A stretch of 64,000 nucleotides of DNA from Pseudomonas sp. 7SR1. Lineage in GTDB: Bacteria > Pseudomonadota > Gammaproteobacteria > Pseudomonadales > Pseudomonadaceae. Location: contig NZ_LT707064.1 in NCBI RefSeq assembly GCF_900156465.1, positions 4,851,001 to 4,915,000 of the forward strand, read 5' to 3'. The position numbers and the translations under genes were made by a program. Shown one piece after another: positions 26,301 through 32,865 of this stretch (position 1 is the first letter of the stretch; every line of letters begins with the position of its first letter). The notes under the pieces are model-generated. The model ran no database searches. It was not told where the DNA came from and saw only the letters and a list, made by a program, of their open reading frames with translations.

Positions 26301-29300
26301 GCATTGAGCGTGCCATTGGCGGTCAATTGCCCGATGCTTCGCACATCGATGCCCTGGCCGGGATCGACGCTGATCACGCTGCCTGTGCCAAGGTTCAATA
26401 CGGTATCGGCCATGTCGGCGGCACTGGCATTCGCGGTACCGGCATTGAGGCTCAGGCTCGCGCCGCGACGCTGGGTCAGCACCCCCTTGATCGCGTCTTC
26501 CTGGTACAACTCAGGCGTCCAGCGCTGCAAGGCACCGGCCGGGTCTGCACCGCTGCCGGTGCTCAACGCCTGCTCGTCAAAACGGTACACTGGCATCGTC
26601 ACATCGACCCGGGTCCCGTCTGCCACGGTCAGGCCCTGGTTGCCGGTGATGTCATAGGCTGAAAAGCCCTTATCGAAGAAATCGCCGTCCAGTTGCAAAG
26701 TGCCGGGTTCAAGGGACGAACCGCTGTTGCCGATCAGCACCTTGTTGGCCGCCAGTTTCAAGGTCCCGCCACCGCTCACCCCGGTGCCACGCAACTCACC
26801 GTCCAGGTTCAGATCGCCGTTGCCGGACGACGCCCCCGTAGCCGCCATCAGGGTCAAGTCACCGCCCTTGCCGCCCCGGGTCTTGCCATCGGCCATGATC
26901 GCAGCGCCGGAACTGACGTCGATCAGGCTGCCCCGGCGCACATCGATATCACCACTGCTACGCACGGACACGCTGCCGCCGTTAATGAACGGCAGGCCTT
27001 GGCGGTCGTGGCCGTCGAGCAGCAGATTGCTCCAGCGTCCGGCGGTGTCCAGCTTGACGCCTTCGCCCAATGTGACCGTCGCCCGCTGTCCTGTAACGGG
27101 TGAAAGCGTGACGTTTCCCATCTGGAAGTTGTCGGTCCTGACCTGCTTGAGGATGTTACCCAATACAATGCGACCACTGCGGGCCGTCAGGTCGGCGTTC
27201 ACTTCCACCTGCGGCGCATAAAGCGTGATATCCCCGCCGTCGGCTACCTTGAGTGCGCCGTCGATCTTGATGCCTTCAGCCGCCGCTACCTTGACTGCGC
27301 CGAGCTGGAAGCCATTGAGCAGTGCGTTATCCAGCATCAACTTGCCTTGCCGGTCGCTGCCGACCGCCGAGGTCAGGTCCAAGCCTGCGGCAATCTTGTC
27401 GGTCACCTTGCCGACGGTGACCTGATCGAAGGTGGGGTTCAAGCCACTGTTGATCACGCCACTGGCCTTGTCATAGATCGGCATGTAGCTGCCCACCCAC
27501 AACTGGGCCCGACGGGCCACGGCGTTTTGCGATTGCTGGTAGCCGTCGAGGTTGAGGTTCGGCGCCTGGGTCTGGCGCTCGCCCTGGTAGACCTCGCCGA
27601 CGATCTGGCCTTCCAGCACCGCGTTGCGGGTCGACACCACCAGCTTGCCGGCGTCGCGGCCGACGGTGTAACCGGCCTCGAAGCGCTCGCGGGGGGCGAT
27701 CAGCGGGTTGTAGTAGTAATCGGTCTGGCCCCAGCGTTGACTGTGGTCTTCGTAGCCCTTGTAGATGCCGGTGTAGAGGATGTCACCCGGCGCCCTGGAC
27801 AACTCATACAAACGCCCGTCAGCGCCCTTGAGCCAGGACTGGCGCAGGTAGCCGCTCTGTACGTCCAGGGTACCGCCGGACAGGTTCAACTGGGCCGCCT
27901 GCTGGGTCACGACATCGTTGCCGGTAAACGTCAGGGTACCGCCCTGGGCCGCCCATTCGCCGACACTGTGCCCTCGGGTGCCCAGGTAGCCGCCGACTTC
28001 CAACAGACCACCCGCTGTGTACCAGCGGTCAGTGGCGTAACCGTTGGTGCCCGCCGGCACGTAGACCAGGTCACGCACGTCGACCCAGACATCGTTGTTG
28101 GTCAACTTGCCGCCGTCGCGGTTCACCGGTGCGTCGCGCTGCTCGTTGCCCTGTACATTGACCTTGATGGAATTGGACTCCATCGCCACCTTGACGCCGA
28201 TGGCACCGGACACGTCGATCACCGCACCATCGCGCACCAGGCTGCGCCCGGCGGCGCTGACGGCCACCTGGCCGCCGGTGGCCAGGGTGATGGAGCCGTT
28301 CTGGAAGTCGACACTGGCGCCACTGACGATCTCGACCCGGGACTGGTCGCTGCGGTCCACTACGCTGCTGAGGTTGTTGAATTGACCGGTGATCAGGTTG
28401 TTCGGCGTGCCATCGAGGCCTGCCGGTCCGGCATTGCGCTGGCTGTCCAGGGCGCTGCCGCCCGCAGCATCGAGCAGCACCGCCGTGGCGCTGCCCTGCC
28501 CCAGCGTCACGCTGCCGGTGCTGTCGTTGAAGGCGTTGAGCAAGTGCACGGTGCCGCGGGTGTCCATCGAACTCGTCGCGATGGCCACGCCGTTCTGCTC
28601 AACCCGGTGTCCGGTGAGGGTGATATCGCCAGTACTGGCCTGGATCAGTCCGCTGTTGATCACCGTGCCGGCGCTGCTGCCGGGCTTGAGGGACGTCGCC
28701 ACCTCGTTGCCACGGGTAGTGGAACGCAGGTTGCCGCTGGTGCCCTGGCCCCGGCGGATATAAAAACTGTCGCCCGCCGCCAGGGTGGTCTGGCCCTTGG
28801 CGGTGATGATGGAACCGGCGTTTTCCACCTCGGAGCCCAGCAACAAGGCATAACCACCACCGGCCGTGGAGGTAGCGGCGCGGTGGGTTTCGATCAGCGC
28901 GCCCTGCTGCACTTCGACCTTGCCCGCCGCGTCGGTGAAGGTCGGTTGGCTGCCGGTGGCATCGACGTACAACCCACGCTTGCTGAATTGCTCATCGCTG
29001 ATATTGGCCGCCACGGCCGCCAGGTTGCGCACGTTGACCTGGCTGCTGCCGCTGAAAATGATGCCGTTGCGGTTGACCAGCATCACCGTGCCGTCGCCCT
29101 TGATCTGGCCCTGGATCTGGCTGGGTCGCGCTTGAGGGTCGTTGACCCGGTTGAGCACGGCCCAGTCCGCATGCTGCTGGAAATCCACCGTGGTGTTGCG
29201 CCCGACGTTGAAGGTTTCCCAGTTGAGAATCGCCTTGTCGGCGGTCTGCTCGATCGTCACCGTGGTCTTGCCGCCGGCCTGGGTCTGCTTGGGCCCCTTG

Positions 29301-29737
29301 GCGTTGAGCCAGCCCTGGGTCAGGCTGTTATCGACCTTGAGGCCGCCCTCGCCCAATCCATCCGGCACAGTCTGCACCTGCCCGAACGCCGCTTGCCGCC
29401 CCGCCGCTTGCGCCGCCTGCTGGGCCGCGATGGCGGCCACGGTGTTGTTGAGGTTGGTCAACGAACGCTGCAACTGCGCATTGGCCCGTTGCTGTTGCGC
29501 CAAAGGCGGCGGCATGCCTGGCTGCGCCGTAGCGGGCCGCCCCGCGCCACCGGCCTGGGAGGCGCCCTTGGCGGCAAACCAGGCCGAACTGAACGCCGTC
29601 GCCGCCTGGGCATTGCCGGCCACCATCAGCAGCGCAATGGCCTGGGCCAGCGGCTTGAGTCGCAACATCGACAATTCGCCATCGCGACGTGGAGCCTTCA
29701 GGTTCGTCTGGGGTTTGCAGCGCAGCATCCTACTCAT
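17306..29737 (-). CDS. pdtA: Giant two-partner-secretion exoprotein (PdtA/FHA-like, 4143 aa)
   Basis: A filamentous-haemagglutinin family protein. The N-terminus has an extended basic lead-in and a signal peptide ending near GNAQAAT. A coiled-coil-prone Gln/Ala stretch follows (about 75-115). The TPS domain (about 130-300) has QHADWAVLNRV and the hallmark NRNGIIFSGSSQVNVRNLAA. Thousands of residues of beta-helix repeats follow, then a DUF3739-like tail (TPGGGQTFGIEGNAP, FGGSILGWSAQGDINAGRGS) and an Ala/Ser/Gln-rich end. P. aeruginosa PdtA, a phosphate-depletion adhesin of similar size, lies beside the hxc and lapA genes just as here. No TpsB transporter gene follows. The frame is intact throughout; the plus-strand ORFs inside are shadows. 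Confidence 0.9.
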   Translation of the reverse strand: MSRMLRCKPQTNLKAPRRDGELSMLRLKPLAQAIALLMVAGNAQAATAFSSAWFAAKGASQAGGAGRPATAQPGMPPPLAQQQRANAQLQRSLTNLNNTVAAIAAQQAAQAAGRQAAFGQVQTVPDGLGEGGLKVDNSLTQGWLNAKGPKQTQAGGKTTVTIEQTADKAILNWETFNVGRNTTVDFQQHADWAVLNRVNDPQARPSQIQGQIKGDGTVMLVNRNGIIFSGSSQVNVRNLAAVAANISDEQFSKRGLYVDATGSQPTFTDAAGKVEVQQGALIETHRAATSTAGGGYALLLGSEVENAGSIITAKGQTTLAAGDSFYIRRGQGTSGNLRSTTRGNEVATSLKPGSSAGTVINSGLIQASTGDITLTGHRVEQNGVAIATSSMDTRGTVHLLNAFNDSTGSVTLGQGSATAVLLDAAGGSALDSQRNAGPAGLDGTPNNLITGQFNNLSSVVDRSDQSRVEIVSGASVDFQNGSITLATGGQVAVSAAGRSLVRDGAVIDVSGAIGVKVAMESNSIKVNVQGNEQRDAPVNRDGGKLTNNDVWVDVRDLVYVPAGTNGYATDRWYTAGGLLEVGGYLGTRGHSVGEWAAQGGTLTFTGNDVVTQQAAQLNLSGGTLDVQSGYLRQSWLKGADGRLYELSRAPGDILYTGIYKGYEDHSQRWGQTDYYYNPLIAPRERFEAGYTVGRDAGKLVVSTRNAVLEGQIVGEVYQGERQTQAPNLNLDGYQQSQNAVARRAQLWVGSYMPIYDKASGVINSGLNPTFDQVTVGKVTDKIAAGLDLTSAVGSDRQGKLMLDNALLNGFQLGAVKVAAAEGIKIDGALKVADGGDITLYAPQVEVNADLTARSGRIVLGNILKQVRTDNFQMGNVTLSPVTGQRATVTLGEGVKLDTAGRWSNLLLDGHDRQGLPFINGGSVSVRSSGDIDVRRGSLIDVSSGAAIMADGKTRGGKGGDLTLMAATGASSGNGDLNLDGELRGTGVSGGGTLKLAANKVLIGNSGSSLEPGTLQLDGDFFDKGFSAYDITGNQGLTVADGTRVDVTMPVYRFDEQALSTGSGADPAGALQRWTPELYQEDAIKGVLTQRRGASLSLNAGTANASAADMADTVLNLGTGSVISVDPGQGIDVRSIGQLTANGTLNAWGGRVSLTGLGVNETVSDPVNAQGHGRSIWLGEQALIDVSSRAVTARDMRGQTYGLVRDGGQIVIGGQIDVAKGSASASELFVVVREGARLQADGSQAVLDIPGQGRTTVASNGGSISLASANGLYLDGAFSARSGGAGAAGGKLSVALETPYYVKNAVNDRVLKVRELVLGQSAQASLPGGSAQTVADSLVYGHGRLGVDQVRSGGFDSLALLSNGLLSVDGDVSLSLGQSLSLYARSFGLGATAPTHSQVRLNASHVLLSGLAGRQPNKDNYSRPVIEGGVSLLANKSVFAVNADLLDVQGNVMFSSKGTVLQADGSSVEMERGGFDRVQLNSRGDMRLLAGFSGDDLPQGFTTQLLTPSDMILRAAQLYPATGVGARVLAGYGWGAESGSGTKLYDPARSLVIGRTTRIAPQVPYSVFGRLQLGSAKIEQGGVVRAPLGLLEIGTNSSEGVSDRVELLPGSLTSVSGKGLVLPYGGTVDGQNYQYAGKKVVLLGQGGVPSANGDLEIGVILGGRSVAAEAGSELDLSGGGDLLGAGFISGRGGSTDARFNPLVQMGANGGFTLPGLSSNPVYAIVPGNQSQYAPVAPEGGAVDPRVGQQITIGAGVPGLPAGTYTLMPSTYALLPGAFRVEVNGLAGQGVTMGAQQMRNGSWTTAGVLSVANTGQRDSLSSQLILTSGDVLRRYSQYNETSYAQFAVADATRLGVPRALLPVDAKTLKLNLATGAGDQAFTFKGVGRFAPQAGGFGGTVAVVASNGTALEVVAEGRGATTGFEGVTLEAESLNALDASRQVIGGQFSVLYGQGGNYITPQRVSRSVTLREGATLAAPEVFLLADGGDLLVEQGAAINTIGQGKAAYDARDGFIYNLNVRNQNYNMLAASNGLLNVLAPQSGSMGSVNIGGCSLTPCSGVTRIHSEGSIVAASGSSLELDDQVRYGTRHLTLALSNINVGTAQALSDAAGRNVLPAGLTLSQTVLDRLLRGDTQYGAPSLETLELSASQALNFYGTVSLDTYDLTTGKSRLSNLMLSTPAIYGAGSVDDVATIRTANLIWNGAVGAPGSVIAGGAGTGAGRLDIQAQRIELGYGDFAQPSSVTTLDRLALGFANVNLSASERLTANHKGSLAVYRSQGSYDAKTGYAYSGGNLNILTPLLTGEAGSVNRITAGGAVNVTGTTARPGTVSGLGGELSIKGASLNLASAVVLPGGKLTLSATDDLTLADKSLIDVAGRAVTFNDVTRYSAGGEVILQSQNGNIRQADGASIDFSARNNQAGRLSAVALDEAAGIVDLQGRILGGSTGEYDAAGIAMPYLAGGVEIQAQRLGGGGSLSEQFAALNQRLNEGQVFGSRGFQLKQGDLVIGNELRASAISVSLDNGSLLVNGKVDASGERVGSIRLAAGRSLTLGSNALLDAHGARLRVDSYGKIIDSPNRAIVDLTSRGGVLTLAEGARIDLRHGTAAPAGQHDGRARGTLELNARRAGSAPTQGDIAIDARDGLDIQGARSIAVNGTWQYNDAAYGSDPAASGRPYQVIDQAYLDGKHQDSIAFINAALANGDLMQRKLAGLNNARYADAFHLRPGVEIVSATADGDLVVRGDLDLSGYRYASVNPRARKTAVYGSGESGALTLRAGGDLNIYGSITDGFARPPATNDDKGWVLLPGIDFAAGDIVVPGTGVTLADDTAFPAGSVLNFDVPLKGATLAAGTRLPVAATLDQPLELPAGTVLAAAVHDASGNLLFAAGTLLASAQTLEAGTVLGAGSLLGTSATIGSLIWPKGVALPGIADASNSLTNVQRLNGALALSVGSKIPSGTDIKLPAGVESVQLRPEVAGSNWAIAPMLAEGSQSWSLRLVAGADTQAADSRVVKPVSARGDLHLADSHYGVFGVPNMVWTEAGSLEFFGDTSMVGQPVDFAGFGDPNLCIDDPSRCEVGGPPGYKPGSQRWSVIRTGTADLELLSAGDLRMDSLYGVYTAGSSASATYAGDPYNQPKALGAGGTVLNDETGENEQFVDGGVNSVYRAWYPDSGGNLTLKVGGDMTGNAMDVSSSSYGRPNSFDTGYDTVNVGNWLWRQGNGSVATGAGAQPSAWWINFGSYTAAQDPSMADLMVGFTGFGTLGGGDLNVQVAGDAGILDRLTGSLLEPRSNSRSQGLVLAVGSTGRVGADGRLQLTGGGDLNLRVGGALNPESLIANGHLNGAVINLRGHVQVDSGAIGRIDLQYGDAVSAQSPGETRAYDSFKSTRGFATGGLTLMPGDATFDLATSGDLVVMDVADPGRAPMMSGSPFKNAATDGSGLSWFTLWTANTAVDLWSSGGNLTPLTSSIATDLAVVYPSILRAVAASGSLYYGKSSALYDNGYNGNDRPALLLAPGINSELQFMAGDSIYGGDMSVSRSGAASEALATPLRPAFAGLVNGSVALSNLSADANRARPSANILPLLAFDTSSASSEWAGNTDPARFYALTGDLLAVASGRTMRYTSENDSRFGQIAYEGMGAVWMRAGRDIVSSGIPLGGSLNSDFFLGNYTSTGNLLIHNNPTDISIVSAGRDILYSNFNVAGPGLLEITAGRNILMEDKVSITSLGAVVPGDSRPGASLVLQAGTGLDGADYQRFFKAYLDPANQALAGVPLANQDGKVAKTYEAELVDWLEQRFGFSGDSEQARAYFAALPAEQQRVFARNVYFAELKAAGREYNEAGGVRQGSYLRGREAIEWLFPTKDVAGNPITYKGDITLFGGAGVHTDFGGSIQMLTPGGGQTFGIEGNAPPSTAGVITQGEGDIQLYARNSILLGQSRIMTTFGGSILGWSAQGDINAGRGSKTTVVYTPPKRLYDTWGNVSLSPSVPSTGAGIATLNPIPEVAPGDIDLIAPLGTIDAGEAGIRVSGNVNIAALTVVNAANIQTQGKSTGVPLAASVNTGAITSASSAASSATQAAEDVARQQQNAARQNQASVFTVQVVSFGNEQLAPSRDGASRETPRAYDPASPVQVLGAGPLDEQSRQRLTEEERGRLSL

Positions 29738-29835
29738 CCTTTCGGGTTCGCTCTAAGGGGTCGCAAGGCATTGCCATCAAGCTGCCAGCGTTGGTTATAG
29801 GGGTTAGGCGGTTACAGCCGCTCGGGACCGAACGG

Positions 29836-29853
29836 TTGTCATGAAAATTTCAT
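29836..29853. promoter_or_regulatory. Candidate PHO box upstream of pdtA
   Basis: TTGTCAT-GAAA-ATTTCAT has the 7-4-7 layout of the PhoB site (consensus CTGTCAT-N4-CTGTCAT) with 11 of 14 positions matching. It lies about 100 bp upstream of the pdtA-like start but is oriented on the opposite strand. The sequence CATGAAAATTTCATG inside it is also palindromic, so another regulator is possible. Confidence 0.35.
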
Positions 29854-29880
29854 GTGGCTGTGTTGGTCGGGGCCTGACGC

Positions 29881-29914
29881 AAAAGATCAGCAACGGCTTG
29901 CGCCGTTGCTGATC
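29881..29914 (-). terminator. Rho-independent terminator of the DING gene
   Basis: GATCAGCAACGGC and GCCGTTGCTGATC form a perfect 13-bp stem with a 4-base loop (29885-29914). On the minus strand it is followed by TTTT (29884-29881). It lies 26 bp after the DING stop codon and separates it from pdtA. Confidence 0.9.
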
Positions 29915-29940
29915 GTGTTGCATGGAGCTAGCGCGATTCG

Positions 29941-31113
29941 TTACAGCGGACGACCGATGCCGTTGCAGACGTTCGCATTGCCGATGCTCAGGGCATTGGT
30001 TGCGGTTACGAAGCTGCTGCGAATGGCGGTTTTCCAAGTCGCTGGAAGCGGTACAAAGCGATTGGCGGTGATGGCGGCGTCGTTGCTGCTGGCTGCCGTG
30101 GCGTTGTAGTGACGGGTGAAGAAATCACGCACCTGGGTGGTCTGGGTTGCATCGGCGTAGCACTGACTGAAGATCAGGTTGGTGAAGCCCAGGATCGGAT
30201 AGCCGGAGGATGGGTAAGCCACTACGCTTGGGTCGTTCGGGTTGGTGGTTGCGGCGAACACGGGCACCCAGGCGTTCGGATTGGCGCGGTTGGCAGCGGC
30301 AGGAACTGAAACAGCAGCGATGGCAGTCGAAACGTTGGCTGGGGCTGGGGACACACCGGCAACGCGAGCGACCTTGGTGGCGTCATCCAGACCGGCCAGG
30401 GAGGTAGCGGCGTAATCCGGGCTCATGTAAGTGATGCGACCTTGGGCAGCGTTCAACGCAGTCATCACAGCCTGGCTGCCGGTGGCAGACACGGCGCCGG
30501 TTGGCAGACCGCCGCTGTAGCTGGAAGCGAAGTTGGTGGTGACGGCGAAGGTGCCGGTTTCAGCGCACTTGGCGTTCAGGAAGCGGGTGAACAGCTCGGT
30601 GGTGCCGCTGCTCTCGGCACGGTAGACCACGGTGATCGCACCGGTACGACCCGAGCCGGTGATCTGGCTCCAGTCGGTCAGGCGGCCGGAGAACACGCCG
30701 CACAGCTGGTTGACGCTCAGGTTGACGTTGGCGGTGCCGGTCTTGTTGAACGGAATGGCGACCGAGGTAGCCACCGAAGGCACCTGGATCAATGGACCCC
30801 AGGCGGCGCCGTGGGCAGTGACGTAGTTGCTCAGCTCAGTGGTGCTGAGCTTGGAGTCGCTGCCAGCCCAGTGCACGTTCTTGCTGGTGTTGCCCGCTAC
30901 GAACTTGGTGTAGTCGTTGTTCAGGAAAGCAGCCTTGCCAGCACCGCTGCCCACGCCGATGTAGGGAGCGAAACCAGCGGTCAGTACGCCGGAAGTCTGG
31001 TACAGGGGCTGAGGCAAGGTCGCACCACCGCCGTTGACATCAGCCATGGCGGCCTGGGCGGCGCAGAGGCCGGCGAGGGTCAGGGATACCGCGAGAACGT
31101 TGCGCTTAAACAT
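29941..31113 (-). CDS. Secreted DING/PstS-like phosphate-binding protein (LapA-type alkaline phosphatase)
   Basis: A 390-residue exported protein of the DING family. The signal peptide covers residues 1-24 (ending AAQAAMA) and the mature N-terminus reads DVNGGGATLPQPLYQ. DING proteins are PstS-like, bind phosphate and in some cases show alkaline phosphatase activity. In P. aeruginosa the counterpart beside the hxc genes is a low-molecular-weight phosphatase exported by the Hxc type II system. Segments such as HWAGSDSKLS, GRLTDWSQITGSGRTGAI and YRAESSGTTELFTRFL are family-typical phosphate-site regions. The gene sits between the hxc cluster and pdtA with its own terminator. Secretion by Hxc is inferred from family and position. 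Confidence 0.9.
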   Translation of the reverse strand: MFKRNVLAVSLTLAGLCAAQAAMADVNGGGATLPQPLYQTSGVLTAGFAPYIGVGSGAGKAAFLNNDYTKFVAGNTSKNVHWAGSDSKLSTTELSNYVTAHGAAWGPLIQVPSVATSVAIPFNKTGTANVNLSVNQLCGVFSGRLTDWSQITGSGRTGAITVVYRAESSGTTELFTRFLNAKCAETGTFAVTTNFASSYSGGLPTGAVSATGSQAVMTALNAAQGRITYMSPDYAATSLAGLDDATKVARVAGVSPAPANVSTAIAAVSVPAAANRANPNAWVPVFAATTNPNDPSVVAYPSSGYPILGFTNLIFSQCYADATQTTQVRDFFTRHYNATAASSNDAAITANRFVPLPATWKTAIRSSFVTATNALSIGNANVCNGIGRPL

Positions 31114-31234
31114 GAAGAATCTCCTTTCATCGTGTTCGTACGTAGGTTGATTGACGCGTGCTTGCCGTCATGGCGCTCGGTCCTGTGCCAGTGGCGATGG
31201 GGTGAGGCCATGGGTTAGAAATTCGCAGTTTCCG

Positions 31235-31252
31235 GTGACAGATAAAGGAAAA
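31235..31252 (-). promoter_or_regulatory. Candidate PHO box upstream of the DING gene
   Basis: On the minus strand TTTTCCT-TTAT-CTGTCAC fits the 7-4-7 PhoB layout: the second half matches 6 of 7 bases, the first only 4 of 7. It starts immediately downstream of the hxc terminator and about 120 bp upstream of the DING ATG. Weak on sequence alone; the phosphate-linked gene content makes it worth noting. Confidence 0.35.
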
Positions 31253-31269
31253 AACCTCGGGAGCCGAGG
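31248..31269 (-). terminator. Terminator of the hxc operon
   Basis: On the minus strand CCTCGG-CTC-CCGAGG (31269-31255) is followed by TTTTTTCC (31254-31247). It lies about 385 bp beyond the hxcS stop and isolates the DING promoter from hxc read-through. The plus strand also has a T-tract after the stem, so it may work both ways. Confidence 0.7.
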
Positions 31270-31481
31270 GCTGTTTTTCGAGTTTTTTCCTCGGGTGTTC
31301 GGGGGCTCTGCGCCGTGGGTTCTGGCGGTTTTTCCAGGGGGGACGGCAAGGGTTGGCCGTGGAGTGGCGGCGAATGGTTGCCGAACGGCGGAAGATGACA
31401 GAACGAGGAACCCGAGTTTGGCGAAAGCGAGGCTCGGGAGGTGTCGACGGCGTCTGTGTCTATTTTGCTCGGTGTGCTTTT

Positions 31482-31596
31482 CTGGCGAGGGGATTTATCT
31501 CCCCGTTGGGGTGCGAAGCGCCCTTCACAACTGCGCCCGGGTGTGTCAGGCGGATTGGCGCGGTGACATGGGGCTGCTGCGCAGCCCTGCGGTGAA
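31482..31596. repeat. Cluster of intergenic palindromes in the hxcS-DING gap
   Basis: Three small hairpins in a row: GGGG-ATTTAT-CTCCCC-type, GGGTGC-GAA-GCGCCC and GGGCTGC-TGC-GCAGCCC. They resemble the short palindromes common downstream of Pseudomonas genes. The rest of the 540-bp gap (31114-31653) holds the DING promoter and hxc terminator and shows no convincing gene on either strand. Confidence 0.5.
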
Positions 31597-31653
31597 AGAT
31601 CCCCGGAGCAGCGGTGCTTGCCACAAGGTCTGTGTCAACCAGACGAGGACGGT

Positions 31654-32865
31654 TTATTGAACCAGTTGGTTGATCTCGATAATCGGCAGCAGCACCGCCA
31701 TGACGATCACCAGCACCACCCCGCCCATGACCACGATCATCAGGGGCTCCAGCAACGCGGTCATGCCCATGGCCCGACGTTCGATGTCCCGGGACAGGGT
31801 CTGCGCGGCGCGTTCGAGCATCGGGGGCAGGCAACCGGTCTTTTCGCCGCTGGCGATCAGGTGGATCAGCAACGGCGGAAAGACCTTTTCCACCCGCAGG
31901 GCGGCCGCCAGGTTGACCCCTTCGCGGACCTTCGCCGTGGCATCGCTGACACTCAGGCTCAGGCGGTCGTTGGACAGTGTCTGTCGCGCCGCTTCCAGCG
32001 CCCGCAGCAGCGGCACCCCGGCGGCGCCGAGAATCGCCAGGGTGGAGGCGAAACGTGCCGTATTGAGCCCCAGCACGAAACGCCCGATCAACGGCAGGCG
32101 CAACACACGCGCGTGCCAGTTCAATCGTGCCCGAGGGTTGCGCAGGTATATCCGCCAGCTCCAGAACCCGCCCGCCAGCACACCGAAACACAGCCACCCC
32201 CAGGCGCGGATGAAGTCGCTTGCGGTGAGCATGGCCAGGGTCAGGCCGGGCAGGTCCTGGCGCGCCTGGGAAAACGCGCTGACCACCTGGGGCACCACAT
32301 AGCTGAGGAGGAAGATCACGATGCCGATGGACACCAGCCCCACCACCCCCGGGTAGATGAACGCCGTCAGGATCTTGCCCCGCAGGTTGTTGCGCTCCTC
32401 GATGTAGTCGGCCAGCCGCTCCATGACCTGGGCCAGGTCACCGGACTCCTCGCCGGCGGCGATCAGTGCCCGATAGATGTCCGGAAAGTCCTTGGGACGC
32501 GCCGCCAGGGCTTCGGCCAGGCGCATGCCGCTGCGTACATCGGCCCGGACTCCACTCAGGGTCTGGGCGATGTGCTTGCGCTCGGCCTGTTCCACCGTGG
32601 CACTCAACGCAGCTTCCAAAGGCAGGCTCGCCCCCAGCAGGCTCGCCAGTTGCCGGGTGGCCCAGGCCAGGTCGTTGTCCGAGAGCCGGGCCGCGAATAA
32701 CCCGCCACCGTGGGCTTGAGGTGTGTTGCGTTCCAACTGCACCTGCAATGCGGTCAATCCACGACTGCGCAGCAGGCTGAAAACAGCACCCTGGCTGTCC
32801 GCTTCCAGGTGTCCGGTCTCGATCTTGCCCTGGGCGTCGGCCGCCTCGAAACGATAGCGATTCAT
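31654..32865 (-). CDS. hxcS: Type II secretion inner-membrane platform protein GspF (HxcS)
   Basis: A 403-residue polytopic protein with the GspF repeat. Each half carries a LATLGAAG/LASLLGASLPL-type motif (ATRQLASLLGASLPLEAAL; RFASTLAILGAAGVPLLRAL), with three hydrophobic segments at about 170-190, 218-240 and 372-395. It forms the platform on which pseudopilins assemble and contacts the GspE ATPase. Its ATG overlaps the hxcR stop by one base (TGATG), so translation is coupled. It is the last gene of the minus-strand hxc run. The order S-R-Q-Z-Y-X-T equals that of the P. aeruginosa Hxc locus. Confidence 0.93.
   Translation of the reverse strand: MNRYRFEAADAQGKIETGHLEADSQGAVFSLLRSRGLTALQVQLERNTPQAHGGGLFAARLSDNDLAWATRQLASLLGASLPLEAALSATVEQAERKHIAQTLSGVRADVRSGMRLAEALAARPKDFPDIYRALIAAGEESGDLAQVMERLADYIEERNNLRGKILTAFIYPGVVGLVSIGIVIFLLSYVVPQVVSAFSQARQDLPGLTLAMLTASDFIRAWGWLCFGVLAGGFWSWRIYLRNPRARLNWHARVLRLPLIGRFVLGLNTARFASTLAILGAAGVPLLRALEAARQTLSNDRLSLSVSDATAKVREGVNLAAALRVEKVFPPLLIHLIASGEKTGCLPPMLERAAQTLSRDIERRAMGMTALLEPLMIVVMGGVVLVIVMAVLLPIIEINQLVQ

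Noticed and set aside
27347..29800. 817-codon plus-strand open frame inside the pdtA-like gene
   Set aside because: It is rich in His, Gln, Arg, Gly and Val with no domain pattern and lies wholly antisense to the repeat-rich TPS protein, whose own frame shows strong family motifs. Other plus-strand frames at 18119-19279, 21125-22027, 22070-23239 and 24377-25228 are rejected for the same reason.
31151..31660. 169-codon plus-strand frame in the hxcS-DING gap
   Set aside because: It reads through the hxc terminator and three hairpins, is Arg/Gly/Cys-rich and has no plausible ribosome binding site.
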